Below are positions 6,785 through 15,058 of a DNA stretch of 17,112 bases, piece by piece. This DNA comes from Clostridiales bacterium (GTDB lineage: Bacteria > Bacillota > Clostridia > Oscillospirales > Ruminococcaceae). The stretch is from NCBI GenBank assembly GCA_029007575.1, contig JAQXIB010000013.1, forward strand, positions 1-17,112, read 5' to 3'. A program made the position numbers and the translations under genes. Below the pieces are notes generated by a model, which was not told the origin of the DNA, searched no databases, and was given only the letters and a program-made list of their open reading frames with translations. Position 1 is the stretch's first letter. Every line of letters begins with the position of its first letter.

Positions 6785-7479
6785 CCTACAAGAGTAACAT
6801 TGCCTAGTGTAGTATAATCTTGGAACGCATTTCCACCATAAGCCTCAAATCTTTCATTCACTGTCATGTTGGTTTCAAACCAGAAATGATAGGTTCCATT
6901 AACATATACAACCGCCGGATCGGCAATGTGCTGCTTGACATAAGTTTTATAGTCTTCAATGGATTTTATCTTGGCAATACACTGGAGATTTTGCCAATGT
7001 TTCAGGTCCTTACTTTCCGCATACCATACACCATCCCAAGGTGATTGACGAGTAAACCACATCTTATAGGTATCCCCGATTTTAAGAACACAATGACCCC
7101 AGTCATAGCTATAGTCCACCGGAAAGTCCTCCAGAATAATATCGCCCAGGTCCTTGACTACAGCGCTGCTTCCGGCCCAGTCTTTATCCCAGTCGTTTTT
7201 GACAGTGCTGGTGGTCCCGCTTGCTTTACTCGAGATTCCTGTGCTGACGGTCCCGGAGACGATACCAGATTCACTACTAACAAGGGAACTGGTATCAACA
7301 GTAAGCTCGCTGTCAACCATGCTCGTATCCCCATTGCTTTCCGTAAGAGAGCCGGCGGAAGAAGCGTCCACTGTTGATGAGCTGTCTGCCGGTTTTTTCG
7401 CGCAGCCGGTAACTATCGTCAGCAGGAGCGTTAGAGCTATGACTGCAGAAACCCATTTTCTTGTAACTGATTTTTTCAT
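6781..7479 (-). CDS. Lipoprotein with incomplete GH43/GH32-like beta-propeller, probably truncated
   Basis: Protein of 232 residues starting at ATG 7479 behind AAGAGGTG. The signal peptide ends in the lipobox VTG-C with Cys26 as the lipid anchor. A Ser/Thr/Val-rich linker spans 27-105. Residues 108-204 read as the first blades of a five-bladed propeller: YSYDWGHCVLKIGDTYKMWF (123-142), GVWYAESKDLKHWQNL (150-165) and IADPAVVYVNGTYHFWFE (185-202). The D-P-A-V-V-Y segment is typical of GH43, GH32 and GH130-like enzymes. Such domains need about 280-330 residues; only about 125 are present, and the stop at 6781 is 50 nt from the next gene start, leaving no room for a displaced remainder. The blades carrying catalytic acid and transition-state residues are missing. 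It is either a deleted relic or a non-catalytic surface protein kept in frame. Confidence 0.65.
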   Translation of the reverse strand: MKKSVTRKWVSAVIALTLLLTIVTGCAKKPADSSSTVDASSAGSLTESNGDTSMVDSELTVDTSSLVSSESGIVSGTVSTGISSKASGTTSTVKNDWDKDWAGSSAVVKDLGDIILEDFPVDYSYDWGHCVLKIGDTYKMWFTRQSPWDGVWYAESKDLKHWQNLQCIAKIKSIEDYKTYVKQHIADPAVVYVNGTYHFWFETNMTVNERFEAYGGNAFQDYTTLGNVTLVG

Positions 7480-7567
7480 ACTTAAACACCTCTTTTTATA
7501 TTGTTACAGTACTGGAATCGCGTAAATAAATCTAATAGATTCCCCCTTTCAAATCGATACTGCACGA

Positions 7568-10168
7568 TTAAAAGAACACATCGAAATGCATCTTCCCGGA
7601 AAAAGGCTCCAGCTCTATGGTCTCAGTATTCGGATCATACCGTCCGGCGCTCACATGAACTGCCTTTCGCCCATCAGGATGAGGAACACGAACGAACAGG
7701 GAGTCAAGAGCCGGAAACCCTTTGTTCTCTAAAGAAAGGGTTATACCAATTTTTCCGGCGGACACCTCACTACATACAGCAAGATCGATCGAGCCATAAT
7801 AGGTGCGAAGATTCTTAACCGTAATATTCTTTCCATCCTCGAGCCATTTTCTTGGCACACCCGCAAGCAGACGCAGCTGGCTTTTTTTATAATTTTCCAG
7901 TGCCAGCATCCAGCGGCATCGCATAAGGAACCATGACTCTTCGTGCAGCTTATGGGGACTGCCGCAGAAGAAATGCTCCCAGAATGAGTAAGTTTCTCGA
8001 TCGGCTAATCCGCTAAAAGCAGAATAAAACTCCTGTAAATATAAACGGACGTCACCGCGAAGCAATTGCCCGTATGGATGTGGACTGTAATAGGACTGAG
8101 AAAATGCCGTGTTGTTTAGTGTAAGATATTCGGCACAGAACGCAAGAATATCTTCTCCCATCGGCTCATCGGCGTCAACAACACCCTGCAGAACCAGATA
8201 GGACGCACCAAGCATATCCCTTGCCATAAAGGAACCATGAGAATGCCAAGTGCCGCCTTCTGCATATAAAGACAGTGGCCCGGTGTATTCCGGCCAAGCC
8301 GAAAATGAACGGATCCATGTTCCATCGGAGATGGGAATTGCCGGAGAAAGAGCCATACTGCGAGCCAAAGATTCCCGAATGTTTTCTCGCATCTCAGCCG
8401 CAATAGCTTGATAACGCGCTGCATTTTCGGGGTCACAATCATTCAGAATTTCCCCCGCGCTTGCAAGACCTGCATATGCGCCGGCATTAAGCATGAACGA
8501 ATGAAAATGATCTTCGGGATCAGCCACCTTTCCTTTGATCATGCCGTATCCGTTTCCATTTTTTAATGTATCATCTAAATTCTGTTCTCTCCAACGAATC
8601 AAGTACTCAGCCGCCTTGACGATGCTGTCGTGTACCCTGCCTGCCCATTGCACATCGCGAGTCAGCCGCCAGTGTTCTCCCATTGTCCACAATACACTGC
8701 CGGTTTCCAGCATATACCCGTCGAGATTCTGCATAAACCCGTCTTCATGTTGTTTTTCCACGAAAAACTGCAAGGCGCGGGCTGCCAGCTCGTTTTTTCC
8801 TGCTGCGTCCAGGAACTGGATTCCCGGCGAGCTCTCCGAACCGATGGCAGCATAATTCCCGTTAGAAGGTACCACTGGCGCAGCGGGATTTTTGCCATAA
8901 TAGCCGATTTCTAAATGCAAAATGCCCGCCCGGATCATTTCCTCAATCCGTTTTTCCGGCAATCGAATCTCGGTAGCCTCTGCCAATTCCCCATTCCAGA
9001 AACGTTTTGCTTCCGCCAGACGCTGGTCGAAAGACTGATTAGCCAATGCTTCCGCTCGCTCAGGCGATACCGGCGTATGAGGAATTCGAAAATCAAAAAC
9101 AGCCTTTTCTCCGGGCTGTAATAAAACAACCGCTTCTCTGGAAAAAAGAGGAAAATCGTTTAGCCTTGCTGTCACACATACTCGTCCGGAGGAAACCAGA
9201 CTGGTATAGCCGGTTTCAGGGGAAAAAGTGAGCTTGTTCTCTTCCACCTGCGGGATAGGCGTCAGCAGATAGCTGTAAACAGGTGCTTTCGATGTGTTCT
9301 CCGCCACAACGCGGACGTACAAAACCGTTTCCTCCTCCCTGGAAAATTCCCCGTCTAACAAAGCGGCAGTATGCTCCTGCTGCTCTTTTGTCTGCTTATA
9401 TCCCCCGCAACAAGCATCAGCAACATACATATCAGTTCCGCGAATATGGTCAGAGTCCAACGGATTTTTCTCCAAAGTGGCGAACATGGTGGTCCGGTAA
9501 ATCATGTCACCATCAACGTCAACCGAGTTCAAAATCGGCAGACAACCGTCTTCCAATCGTTTAGACACCTGATTCCGGCAACCAATTCCCCGCCCGGTCA
9601 GCATACGAAGGGAATAGGGTTGCCCCGCAATTTCCGGCAGATCAGCTTCACGATGTCCCACAGACGCAAAGCGCGGCTGGATCACATCGAACACCTGATC
9701 ATTGTGTCCGGAAGCTTTTCCATGAAAGGCTACTTGAAAAAGACGCATATCCTTGGATATGCCAAGCCAAATCGGTCCTTTTAAATCGAGAGTTTCGCTT
9801 GCCGCCCGATCAAAATCATATTCCGCTTCTTCAGACAGTTGCTCACGTTTCGATTTCCCATTTTTAGAAGCAATATCATTTATAATCTGTTCATACGAAC
9901 GAAAATCGTCTCCATCTGTAACGATTACCCCACATTTCGGCAGGTATATCGGACAAAAGGAAGAAACATCCCGCAGAAAAAAACTGAAAGGATATTCGGT
10001 CTCAACATGCACCAGTGTGGCATTAGGACCGGCATTTGTTATAGAGCTCTCAAAGGATACTTCGGTCTCAAGCCCTGTAAAGTTGCTGCAAGCGGCACTC
10101 ATTGTTCCATGTTCGACCCAAATCGTTCCGGAGCAAACTTTTTCCCATAAGATTCTGATGTTTTTCAT
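7568..10168 (-). CDS. Cytoplasmic six-hairpin-type glycoside hydrolase, exact family uncertain
   Basis: Protein of 866 residues with no signal peptide. ATG 10168 is chosen over an ATG five codons upstream because GGAGGT (10183-10175 region) is correctly spaced only for 10168. Residues about 1-395 are a beta-rich N-terminal part with no motif I can name. Residues about 400-765 have the helical repeat pattern of an (alpha/alpha)6 barrel, with the conserved stretch DGFMQNLDGYMLETGSVLW (476-494) followed by GEHWRLTRD (497-505). EGGTWHSHGSF (637-647) is a second aromatic- and His-rich active-site-like segment. A C-terminal beta domain opens with LLAGVPRKWLEDGKNITV (767-784), as in GH78- and GH63-like enzymes. 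The likely role is exo-acting removal of a sugar from imported oligosaccharides. It sits between the GH43-like gene (36-nt gap) and the propeller lipoprotein gene (88-nt gap). I cannot say which sugar it releases. Confidence 0.7.
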   Translation of the reverse strand: MKNIRILWEKVCSGTIWVEHGTMSAACSNFTGLETEVSFESSITNAGPNATLVHVETEYPFSFFLRDVSSFCPIYLPKCGVIVTDGDDFRSYEQIINDIASKNGKSKREQLSEEAEYDFDRAASETLDLKGPIWLGISKDMRLFQVAFHGKASGHNDQVFDVIQPRFASVGHREADLPEIAGQPYSLRMLTGRGIGCRNQVSKRLEDGCLPILNSVDVDGDMIYRTTMFATLEKNPLDSDHIRGTDMYVADACCGGYKQTKEQQEHTAALLDGEFSREEETVLYVRVVAENTSKAPVYSYLLTPIPQVEENKLTFSPETGYTSLVSSGRVCVTARLNDFPLFSREAVVLLQPGEKAVFDFRIPHTPVSPERAEALANQSFDQRLAEAKRFWNGELAEATEIRLPEKRIEEMIRAGILHLEIGYYGKNPAAPVVPSNGNYAAIGSESSPGIQFLDAAGKNELAARALQFFVEKQHEDGFMQNLDGYMLETGSVLWTMGEHWRLTRDVQWAGRVHDSIVKAAEYLIRWREQNLDDTLKNGNGYGMIKGKVADPEDHFHSFMLNAGAYAGLASAGEILNDCDPENAARYQAIAAEMRENIRESLARSMALSPAIPISDGTWIRSFSAWPEYTGPLSLYAEGGTWHSHGSFMARDMLGASYLVLQGVVDADEPMGEDILAFCAEYLTLNNTAFSQSYYSPHPYGQLLRGDVRLYLQEFYSAFSGLADRETYSFWEHFFCGSPHKLHEESWFLMRCRWMLALENYKKSQLRLLAGVPRKWLEDGKNITVKNLRTYYGSIDLAVCSEVSAGKIGITLSLENKGFPALDSLFVRVPHPDGRKAVHVSAGRYDPNTETIELEPFSGKMHFDVFF

Positions 10169-10204
10169 TACGATAACCTCCATTTTCCCATCATCGATAC
10201 AGAA

Positions 10205-11251
10205 TTATTCATAATCTTCCAACCGCCACTCGTCCAACCAATCCAGTCGCCCCATTTCCCCTTCAAAGTGAAAAGGAAGCCAAACATAATCAGCGATCGC
10301 TGTATTCTCAACCGGCTTGTTTTGTTCCCACTTGAGAAGAGGCGTGCGATCGGCATCCGGGTTGAACATTGCCTCAAAAGCTGCGGCATAATCTTCATAA
10401 GGACGTGCGATCTCATTCGGAAGCCAGCGGTCTGCACAGGCAATATATAAATCTTTTTTCCCCTGCACACGAAACACTGATGAAATTTGACTGTGATATG
10501 AAGTACGGGTTGGATCGGCAGGATGAGGGTTGCCCAGAATCCGGTAAGGTCCATGCCAAGAATCTGAAACTGCAATTTCAGAGGGATTGGGCAGATAGCC
10601 CGTAGTGCCCGACGTAACCAGATAATGTAACCCCTTTCTTATAAAATGAGCGGCCGCTTCACGCACATAGGGCGGGTATTTACGAGGAAAATGTGTCGAA
10701 TAATAGCCCGTTACATCGGTATAGTCATCAGTCAAATCAGCGCATATCGTTTCGCTGTGCACCCGTTCGAAGTAATAGTACGCTTTCCCGTCAGGTGCTA
10801 CCGCAAGATCAAAATCGCCGGCATTCATACCCAAGGGACGAAATCCTTCCTTCACCTTCTGATAAGGGCCAAGTAATCGGTCGGCAGTCAACACTGTTAC
10901 ACTCTGAGAACCATCACGATTCTGAATTTTAATCCAACAGACAAACTTTTTTGTTCGCTGATTATAAATAATATGCGGACGATCCATCCAAGACTTCGGA
11001 TGCAGCGAGGCAGTCTCATCCTCCAAATCCGGCGGAATAATCAATCCCATGTCTTCCCAGTTGTACAAATCAGTCGAACGATAACAGCGTACTCCCCAGT
11101 GCCATATTCCGGTTACCGGGTCGGTTTTTTCCTTATTTTCCCCATACCAGTAGTAGGTCCCCTCCCAATAGAGAACGGAACCGCCATGCGCTTGAATACG
11201 TTTCCCCTCAGTGTCTAACCAAGTCTGGCCAGGACGTATAGAATGATACAT
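10205..11251 (-). CDS. GH43-family glycosidase, subfamily resembling exo-beta-1,3-galactanases
   Basis: Cytoplasmic protein of 348 residues (no signal peptide). ATG 11251 is chosen because GAGGAGG lies 5-8 nt before it; two ATGs further upstream overlap the end of the preceding gene. Motifs in order: IQAHGGSVLYWEGTYYWYGE (19-38), MDRPHIIYN (89-97), NAGDFDLAVAPDGKAYYYFE (143-162), VREAAAHFIRKGLHYLVTSG (196-215) with Glu198 the likely general acid, SQISSVF (254-260), ADRW (273-276) and YVWLPFHF (322-329). The A-H-G-G start, in place of the Asp base near the N-terminus of classic GH43 enzymes, and the Ser-Gln pair are features of the GH43 group that includes exo-beta-1,3-galactanases. The five-blade domain is complete and there is no C-terminal module. 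The gene starts 10 nt after the GH36-like gene ends, so the two are surely co-transcribed. Confidence 0.82.
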   Translation of the reverse strand: MYHSIRPGQTWLDTEGKRIQAHGGSVLYWEGTYYWYGENKEKTDPVTGIWHWGVRCYRSTDLYNWEDMGLIIPPDLEDETASLHPKSWMDRPHIIYNQRTKKFVCWIKIQNRDGSQSVTVLTADRLLGPYQKVKEGFRPLGMNAGDFDLAVAPDGKAYYYFERVHSETICADLTDDYTDVTGYYSTHFPRKYPPYVREAAAHFIRKGLHYLVTSGTTGYLPNPSEIAVSDSWHGPYRILGNPHPADPTRTSYHSQISSVFRVQGKKDLYIACADRWLPNEIARPYEDYAAAFEAMFNPDADRTPLLKWEQNKPVENTAIADYVWLPFHFEGEMGRLDWLDEWRLEDYE

Positions 11252-11261
11252 ATCTTCCTCC

Positions 11262-13481
11262 TCATTTCCCATCAAATACTTCGGACTCTCCTGGCATTTG
11301 CTGCCAGCCTATGATAAGCGGTTCACTGCCGGTATTCGTGAAAACCAGAGAAACCTCGCTGGCCTCTGCTTTTATATGATAGACGGCAAAGGAAATACCG
11401 CTCCAAATAAAGACTTTATCACATAAAGTCAGTTCTCCACCCTGTGCAGTAACCTGCAGATCTGAACGGATACCGTTGTTGGCTCGCAGCGGAGAAAAAT
11501 TCTCTCGAAGAAAACGTAACCCGATCCGTTGACAGTCGCCCGAAATCGGCAGCTGTACCTGGCATCCAACGTCCACATTCACATACCCGGCATTAATTGG
11601 ACAACAGCGTCGTTCCCAGCCGTATACATCTACACCGAATGGTTCCACCTCAGCGGTAAGGATTCCCGCTTCCGGTAGCGTATGCGATACTCGCTCCCCG
11701 GCGTGGTAGAGCAGACGCCAGGAAAGACGTTCTCCTTCTTGCCAGCAGGGAAGATTCACAACAGCCGGTAAGGGAGTCGCTCCCGCATTTACTAAGGTAA
11801 TGATGCCCTTATCGCCATCGGTATTGCTGTATCCATACAGACCTCGTTCGGACGGCCGCTGCAAAACTGGTATGGTATGACAAGAGGGCGAGCACACAAA
11901 GTCAAACATTGGCTCTACTGCAGCCATAAACGCCCAGTCCTCTTCAGTCAGCAATGCTGTTTCCCCGTATAAGTGCCTTTTACGAGTCCCCCGAACAATG
12001 TTAAGTATATAAGAATCACGCAAGGCTTTGCGACCTAAATAATAAATCGTACCGGTATTTCCCACCATAGTACCGTGATCATCAACAGCTTCTATCGGAA
12101 ACAGTGCATCACGAAATTGTTCGATCATGCAATCAGTATAATGCAAAAGAGACTTTTGGAGTGGTGCCGGCATCTCTGCAGGCCGGGGATCTCCGCAGTA
12201 AACATAATCCACCGCTTCCGCCCAGAAAGGAGAAACAGCCAGACCGCGTCGATTGGGATCTACTGAGCTGATAAAGGACAGATCAGTGGTAAAGCCATTG
12301 TAAGCAAGTACTCTGAGATCCGGATACCGAGAGCGCAGATCCGCCAAATGCTCTATAAAAAATCGAACTGCAGGTTCCTTGGAAGCAGTGTGCCGAGCAG
12401 AGTGAAAAAGATGAGAAGTATCATCACAGTCGAAAAAGGCAAAATCAAATTTCAGCAATCTCACATGATTTTCCCGTATTTGATGCTCTACACCTTGAAA
12501 TAGTTTATCCATGTTCTCACGGTAGCTCATACACAGTAAATCGGGAGTACCGCCTCGCATAAATGTCTTACATCCAACATCCAGCTTTTGCAAGTTGACA
12601 TCAAACCACAACCCAAACTGCATACCAGCCGCTTCCACCGCTTGAATAAAAGCATTCGGACCATTAGGCCAATGTTCCTTATCAAAAGCGGTGTACATAT
12701 CACCAGGACTATACCAATAATCATCCATCAAATAATAATCGAAAGCAAGGCCGGTTTGCTCCTTTGCGCGACAAATGTCAGCAAGTAATCTGTAAGCCAT
12801 CTGTTCGTCCAAAGGCGAAGCAGCACTGTTATCCGATTCATCATGCGCGCCCCAGTCGCAGTAAATCCGCAATGAACCTGTAGGATGAGGACGTCTTGGA
12901 CGCAGGAATCGCAGAAAACTCTCAGCCATATCATCTTCAATATTCAAGCCAAATACCACCGGCGAAAGAGTAAAGGTTTCACCGGGTTCGAGAGAAACAA
13001 AAGGCGCCTGACGCAAACAAAGCTGTTTGCCATCTGCCTGATTTTCTGCCGCCGGGAATGTACTGGATATAAAACCATCTATTCCGACAAAAATCGGCTG
13101 TCCCTCGCCGCCCCGATCCAAAGAGTAAGTCACTGTCGCCACTTCCGTGCAGACATAGCGCAGTGTCAAAGGGCTGTGAGCGATGATGGAGATAGTTTTA
13201 AGTGCTGCAGAAGTTGTCAAAGTATAAGAGACATCCACAGTAAGCAAAGAATGACTGTACCGTTTAGTCCAGATTTCCTCTCCCGATATATCTTGGGAAA
13301 TTGCGTCTCTGCTGTTCAGTATCATTTCCTCTTGTGCCGTTCGAACCTGCAGACTATATTCGGTAAGTGTTGTCCAGATCAAATGGTGCTTGCCATGTAT
13401 ATCATGCAGGGCTTTTTGTCCGCGATCATCCGCCGTCAAGCGGCAGCATGCATTTTGCAGACGTGTCGTCATTTCATTCAT
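11262..13481 (-). CDS. GH36-like (clan D) glycosidase, alpha-galactosidase-type
   Basis: Cytoplasmic protein of 739 residues. Residues about 1-195 form a beta-rich N-terminal domain. The TIM barrel (about 205-540) starts at RIYCDWGAHDESDN and shows DYYLMDDYWYSPGDMY (248-263), GMQFGLWFDVN (286-296) and RLLKFDFAFFDCDDTSH (341-357). The last corresponds to the K-x-D strand end that carries the nucleophile in GH36 and GH27, making Asp346 the likely nucleophile. A C-terminal beta-sandwich ends the protein. GLWFDVN differs from the G-L-W-F-E-P-E of standard GH36 alpha-galactosidases, so the substrate may be another alpha-linked galactose-like or arabinopyranose residue. ATG 13481 follows AGGACATC, with AGGAGG slightly further upstream. 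It starts 62 nt after lacI and lies 10 nt before the GH43-like gene. Confidence 0.72.
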   Translation of the reverse strand: MNEMTTRLQNACCRLTADDRGQKALHDIHGKHHLIWTTLTEYSLQVRTAQEEMILNSRDAISQDISGEEIWTKRYSHSLLTVDVSYTLTTSAALKTISIIAHSPLTLRYVCTEVATVTYSLDRGGEGQPIFVGIDGFISSTFPAAENQADGKQLCLRQAPFVSLEPGETFTLSPVVFGLNIEDDMAESFLRFLRPRRPHPTGSLRIYCDWGAHDESDNSAASPLDEQMAYRLLADICRAKEQTGLAFDYYLMDDYWYSPGDMYTAFDKEHWPNGPNAFIQAVEAAGMQFGLWFDVNLQKLDVGCKTFMRGGTPDLLCMSYRENMDKLFQGVEHQIRENHVRLLKFDFAFFDCDDTSHLFHSARHTASKEPAVRFFIEHLADLRSRYPDLRVLAYNGFTTDLSFISSVDPNRRGLAVSPFWAEAVDYVYCGDPRPAEMPAPLQKSLLHYTDCMIEQFRDALFPIEAVDDHGTMVGNTGTIYYLGRKALRDSYILNIVRGTRKRHLYGETALLTEEDWAFMAAVEPMFDFVCSPSCHTIPVLQRPSERGLYGYSNTDGDKGIITLVNAGATPLPAVVNLPCWQEGERLSWRLLYHAGERVSHTLPEAGILTAEVEPFGVDVYGWERRCCPINAGYVNVDVGCQVQLPISGDCQRIGLRFLRENFSPLRANNGIRSDLQVTAQGGELTLCDKVFIWSGISFAVYHIKAEASEVSLVFTNTGSEPLIIGWQQMPGESEVFDGK

Positions 13482-13543
13482 GATGTCCTGTCGTCCTCCT
13501 CTATGTATATCGACTTATTGCAGCCGACTCTCCCTCTTGTGCC

Positions 13544-14569
13544 TCATACTTTTCTCCAGCCACAGGAATCTCGCTTGATTAGCTTTCCGGGAACTTCCAA
13601 AAGCACGGCGTTCTTCCGTTTTGTCTCGATGCGATCCAAGAGAATTTTTACTGCCAATCGTCCTATTTCTTTTTTATAGACACGAACTGTAGTCAATGGT
13701 ACATCCACATAGGCTGCCAACGAAATATCGTCATGTCCGGTAACGGCCACATCTTCAGGAACACGCCATCCACCTTTTTGGAGAGCTTTGATACAGCCGA
13801 TTGCCATCTCGTCATTGTATGCCACAATAGCTCTGGGCGGTCGATAGGACTGAAGTGCTGTTGTTACTCGTTCGTATGCAATGTCAACGCTGAATTCGCC
13901 ATTAATAATCCAATTGGCATTTGCCTCCAGACCATGCTCCCATAGACAGCGCTTGCAGGCACTCAACCGTTTATCATTGCCGCCGCAGAGTAATCCGATG
14001 TCGGTATATCCCAAGTTCAGCAGGTGCTCCAGACCAAGCAAGATGCTACGGGAAGTATCTACGCCTACATAGTCGCTGTTTTTGTCAAACTGACCGTCCA
14101 AGCTCACCACATGCCGGGTAATCTTTGGTATCACACGTCTTAGTTTATCGTTTACCGCACCCAATAGAATGAGACCATCCAGAGGGTGTTCCTGATATTG
14201 CTGAAGCACTATGGGAAGCTGCTGCTGAAATTCTGTTACTGACAAACTAAAAGGCAGTTGTACATGACTGTGCGCGGCTTCTTCAATGATTCCCTCAATC
14301 ACGTGAGAAAAATATGGATGTCCTGGATGCTTGTAGGAAGCAAAAGTGACATACCCTATATTGGGCTGTTCAGAAATTTCAGGAAGCCGCGCAATATATA
14401 AAGCTTGAGCGTTGATATTCTTGACATATCCCATTTCTTCGATAACACGCAGTACTCTTTCCCTGGTGGCGGGTCTGGTATGCAAAGTTGGGTCATCATT
14501 AAGAATTCGTGATACAAGGGTTTTTGATACGCCGCAGCGTTCTGCTACATCTTTCATAGTAAATTTCAT
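13544..14569 (-). CDS. LacI/GalR-family transcriptional regulator
   Basis: Protein of 341 residues starting at ATG 14569 (MKFTMKDVAERCGVSK). A longer frame from 14632 would add 21 residues unlike any family N-terminus and has no ribosome binding site. Residues 4-23 are the helix-turn-helix (MKDVAERCGVSKTLVSRIL). NDDPTL (24-29) is also found in EbgR-type members. NAQALYIARL (53-62) is the hinge helix that enters the minor groove. A periplasmic-binding-protein-like effector domain follows, with IGYVTF, a DGLILLGA strand (131-138), YVGVDTSRS, IGLLCGG, and the AIVAYNDEMAIGCIKAL plus DVAVTGHDD dimer and ligand elements, and it ends by TTVRVYKKEIG and a short tail. The ribosome binding site is weak (GGTG), consistent with low expression. 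It is first in the locus and probably a repressor relieved by a sugar from the imported glycan. Confidence 0.9.
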   Translation of the reverse strand: MKFTMKDVAERCGVSKTLVSRILNDDPTLHTRPATRERVLRVIEEMGYVKNINAQALYIARLPEISEQPNIGYVTFASYKHPGHPYFSHVIEGIIEEAAHSHVQLPFSLSVTEFQQQLPIVLQQYQEHPLDGLILLGAVNDKLRRVIPKITRHVVSLDGQFDKNSDYVGVDTSRSILLGLEHLLNLGYTDIGLLCGGNDKRLSACKRCLWEHGLEANANWIINGEFSVDIAYERVTTALQSYRPPRAIVAYNDEMAIGCIKALQKGGWRVPEDVAVTGHDDISLAAYVDVPLTTVRVYKKEIGRLAVKILLDRIETKRKNAVLLEVPGKLIKRDSCGWRKV

Positions 14570-14631
14570 GTACCAAACACCAGCCTTAAAAAATTTTGTG
14601 TTGCAAATCTGCAATCGCTTTGTACCAAACA
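14569..14631. promoter_or_regulatory. Direct repeat and small palindrome upstream of lacI, candidate regulator sites
   Basis: TGTACCAAACA occurs twice exactly, at 14569-14579 and 14621-14631, 52 bp apart (about five helical turns). Between them TTGCAAATCTGCAA (14601-14614) is a near-palindrome with perfect TTGCA/TGCAA arms. The sites flank the 5' end of lacI, as expected for autoregulation. No convincing -35/-10 pair was found here. Confidence 0.35.
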
Positions 14632-15054
14632 TTTTATCAAATTTGTCGGCAAAGAATATGGATGATTGAATCCACTTTATCCTGCCTACAGTATCTTCAT
14701 CATAAACAGGCGTTTTCAGTAACTATTCATTTCTGAAATAAAAAGTGCTGTTGGCTCATAAAAATTGGGCAAAGTTATCAATATTATCAAGCTAATTTAT
14801 CAAGTTATTGTAACAACCGATCTTCTGGTTATAGTTTAACATACTGAATTCCCATAGATCAAGAAATTTTTAGTGTCTCGGTTTACTAATTCTAAGCAAG
14901 CCAAATTCCTTACATATTGTGCTTTTTTATTTATTTTTACCTGTTTTTTTCTATATTGTTTCCGATTTATAAGTATGTTTTTATGTTTACCATTTTGGAT
15001 AATTTTTGTTTACCAAATATTTCCTATTTTTTTCAAATAGAGAGGTAAATTTGT
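14632..15054. other. AT-rich intergenic region with short repeats, no gene seen
   Basis: This stretch lacks any supportable ORF and becomes very AT-rich towards the right. TTATCAA (TTGATAA on the minus strand) occurs at 14634-14640, 14775-14781, 14784-14790 and 14797-14803. TTTCAG/CTGAAA arms lie at 14714-14719 and 14733-14738. GTTTAC motifs lie at 14881, 14985, 15008 and 15053. The promoter of the sugar locus presumably lies within this region or beside lacI, but no box pair is good enough to mark. Confidence 0.4.
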
Positions 15055-15058
15055 TTAC
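14985..15058. repeat. GTTTAC repeat cluster at the edge of the IS256 relic
   Basis: GTTTAC starts at 14985, 15008 and 15053, separated by 23 and 45 bp, close to whole helical turns. The last copy forms GTAAA-TTTG-TTTAC (15045-15058), an inverted repeat overlapping the stop codon of the transposase fragment. It could be a protein-binding array or a degraded element end; AT-rich chance is also possible. Confidence 0.3.

Noticed and set aside
7045..7525. Plus-strand ORFs opposite the propeller lipoprotein
   Set aside because: The low-complexity Ser/Thr/Val linker on the minus strand leaves the opposite frames open; no start signals or domains.
12885..13679. 264-residue plus-strand ORF across the GH36-like and lacI genes
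   Set aside because: It is antisense to two well-supported genes and their gap; the composition is that of a shadow frame.
14570..14632. Longer LacI start at 14632
   Set aside because: The added residues do not belong to the family N-terminus and no Shine-Dalgarno sequence precedes the ATG.
14632..14661. lacI promoter using TAAAAT at 14638-14633 as -10
   Set aside because: No acceptable -35 hexamer occurs at 16-18 nt spacing.
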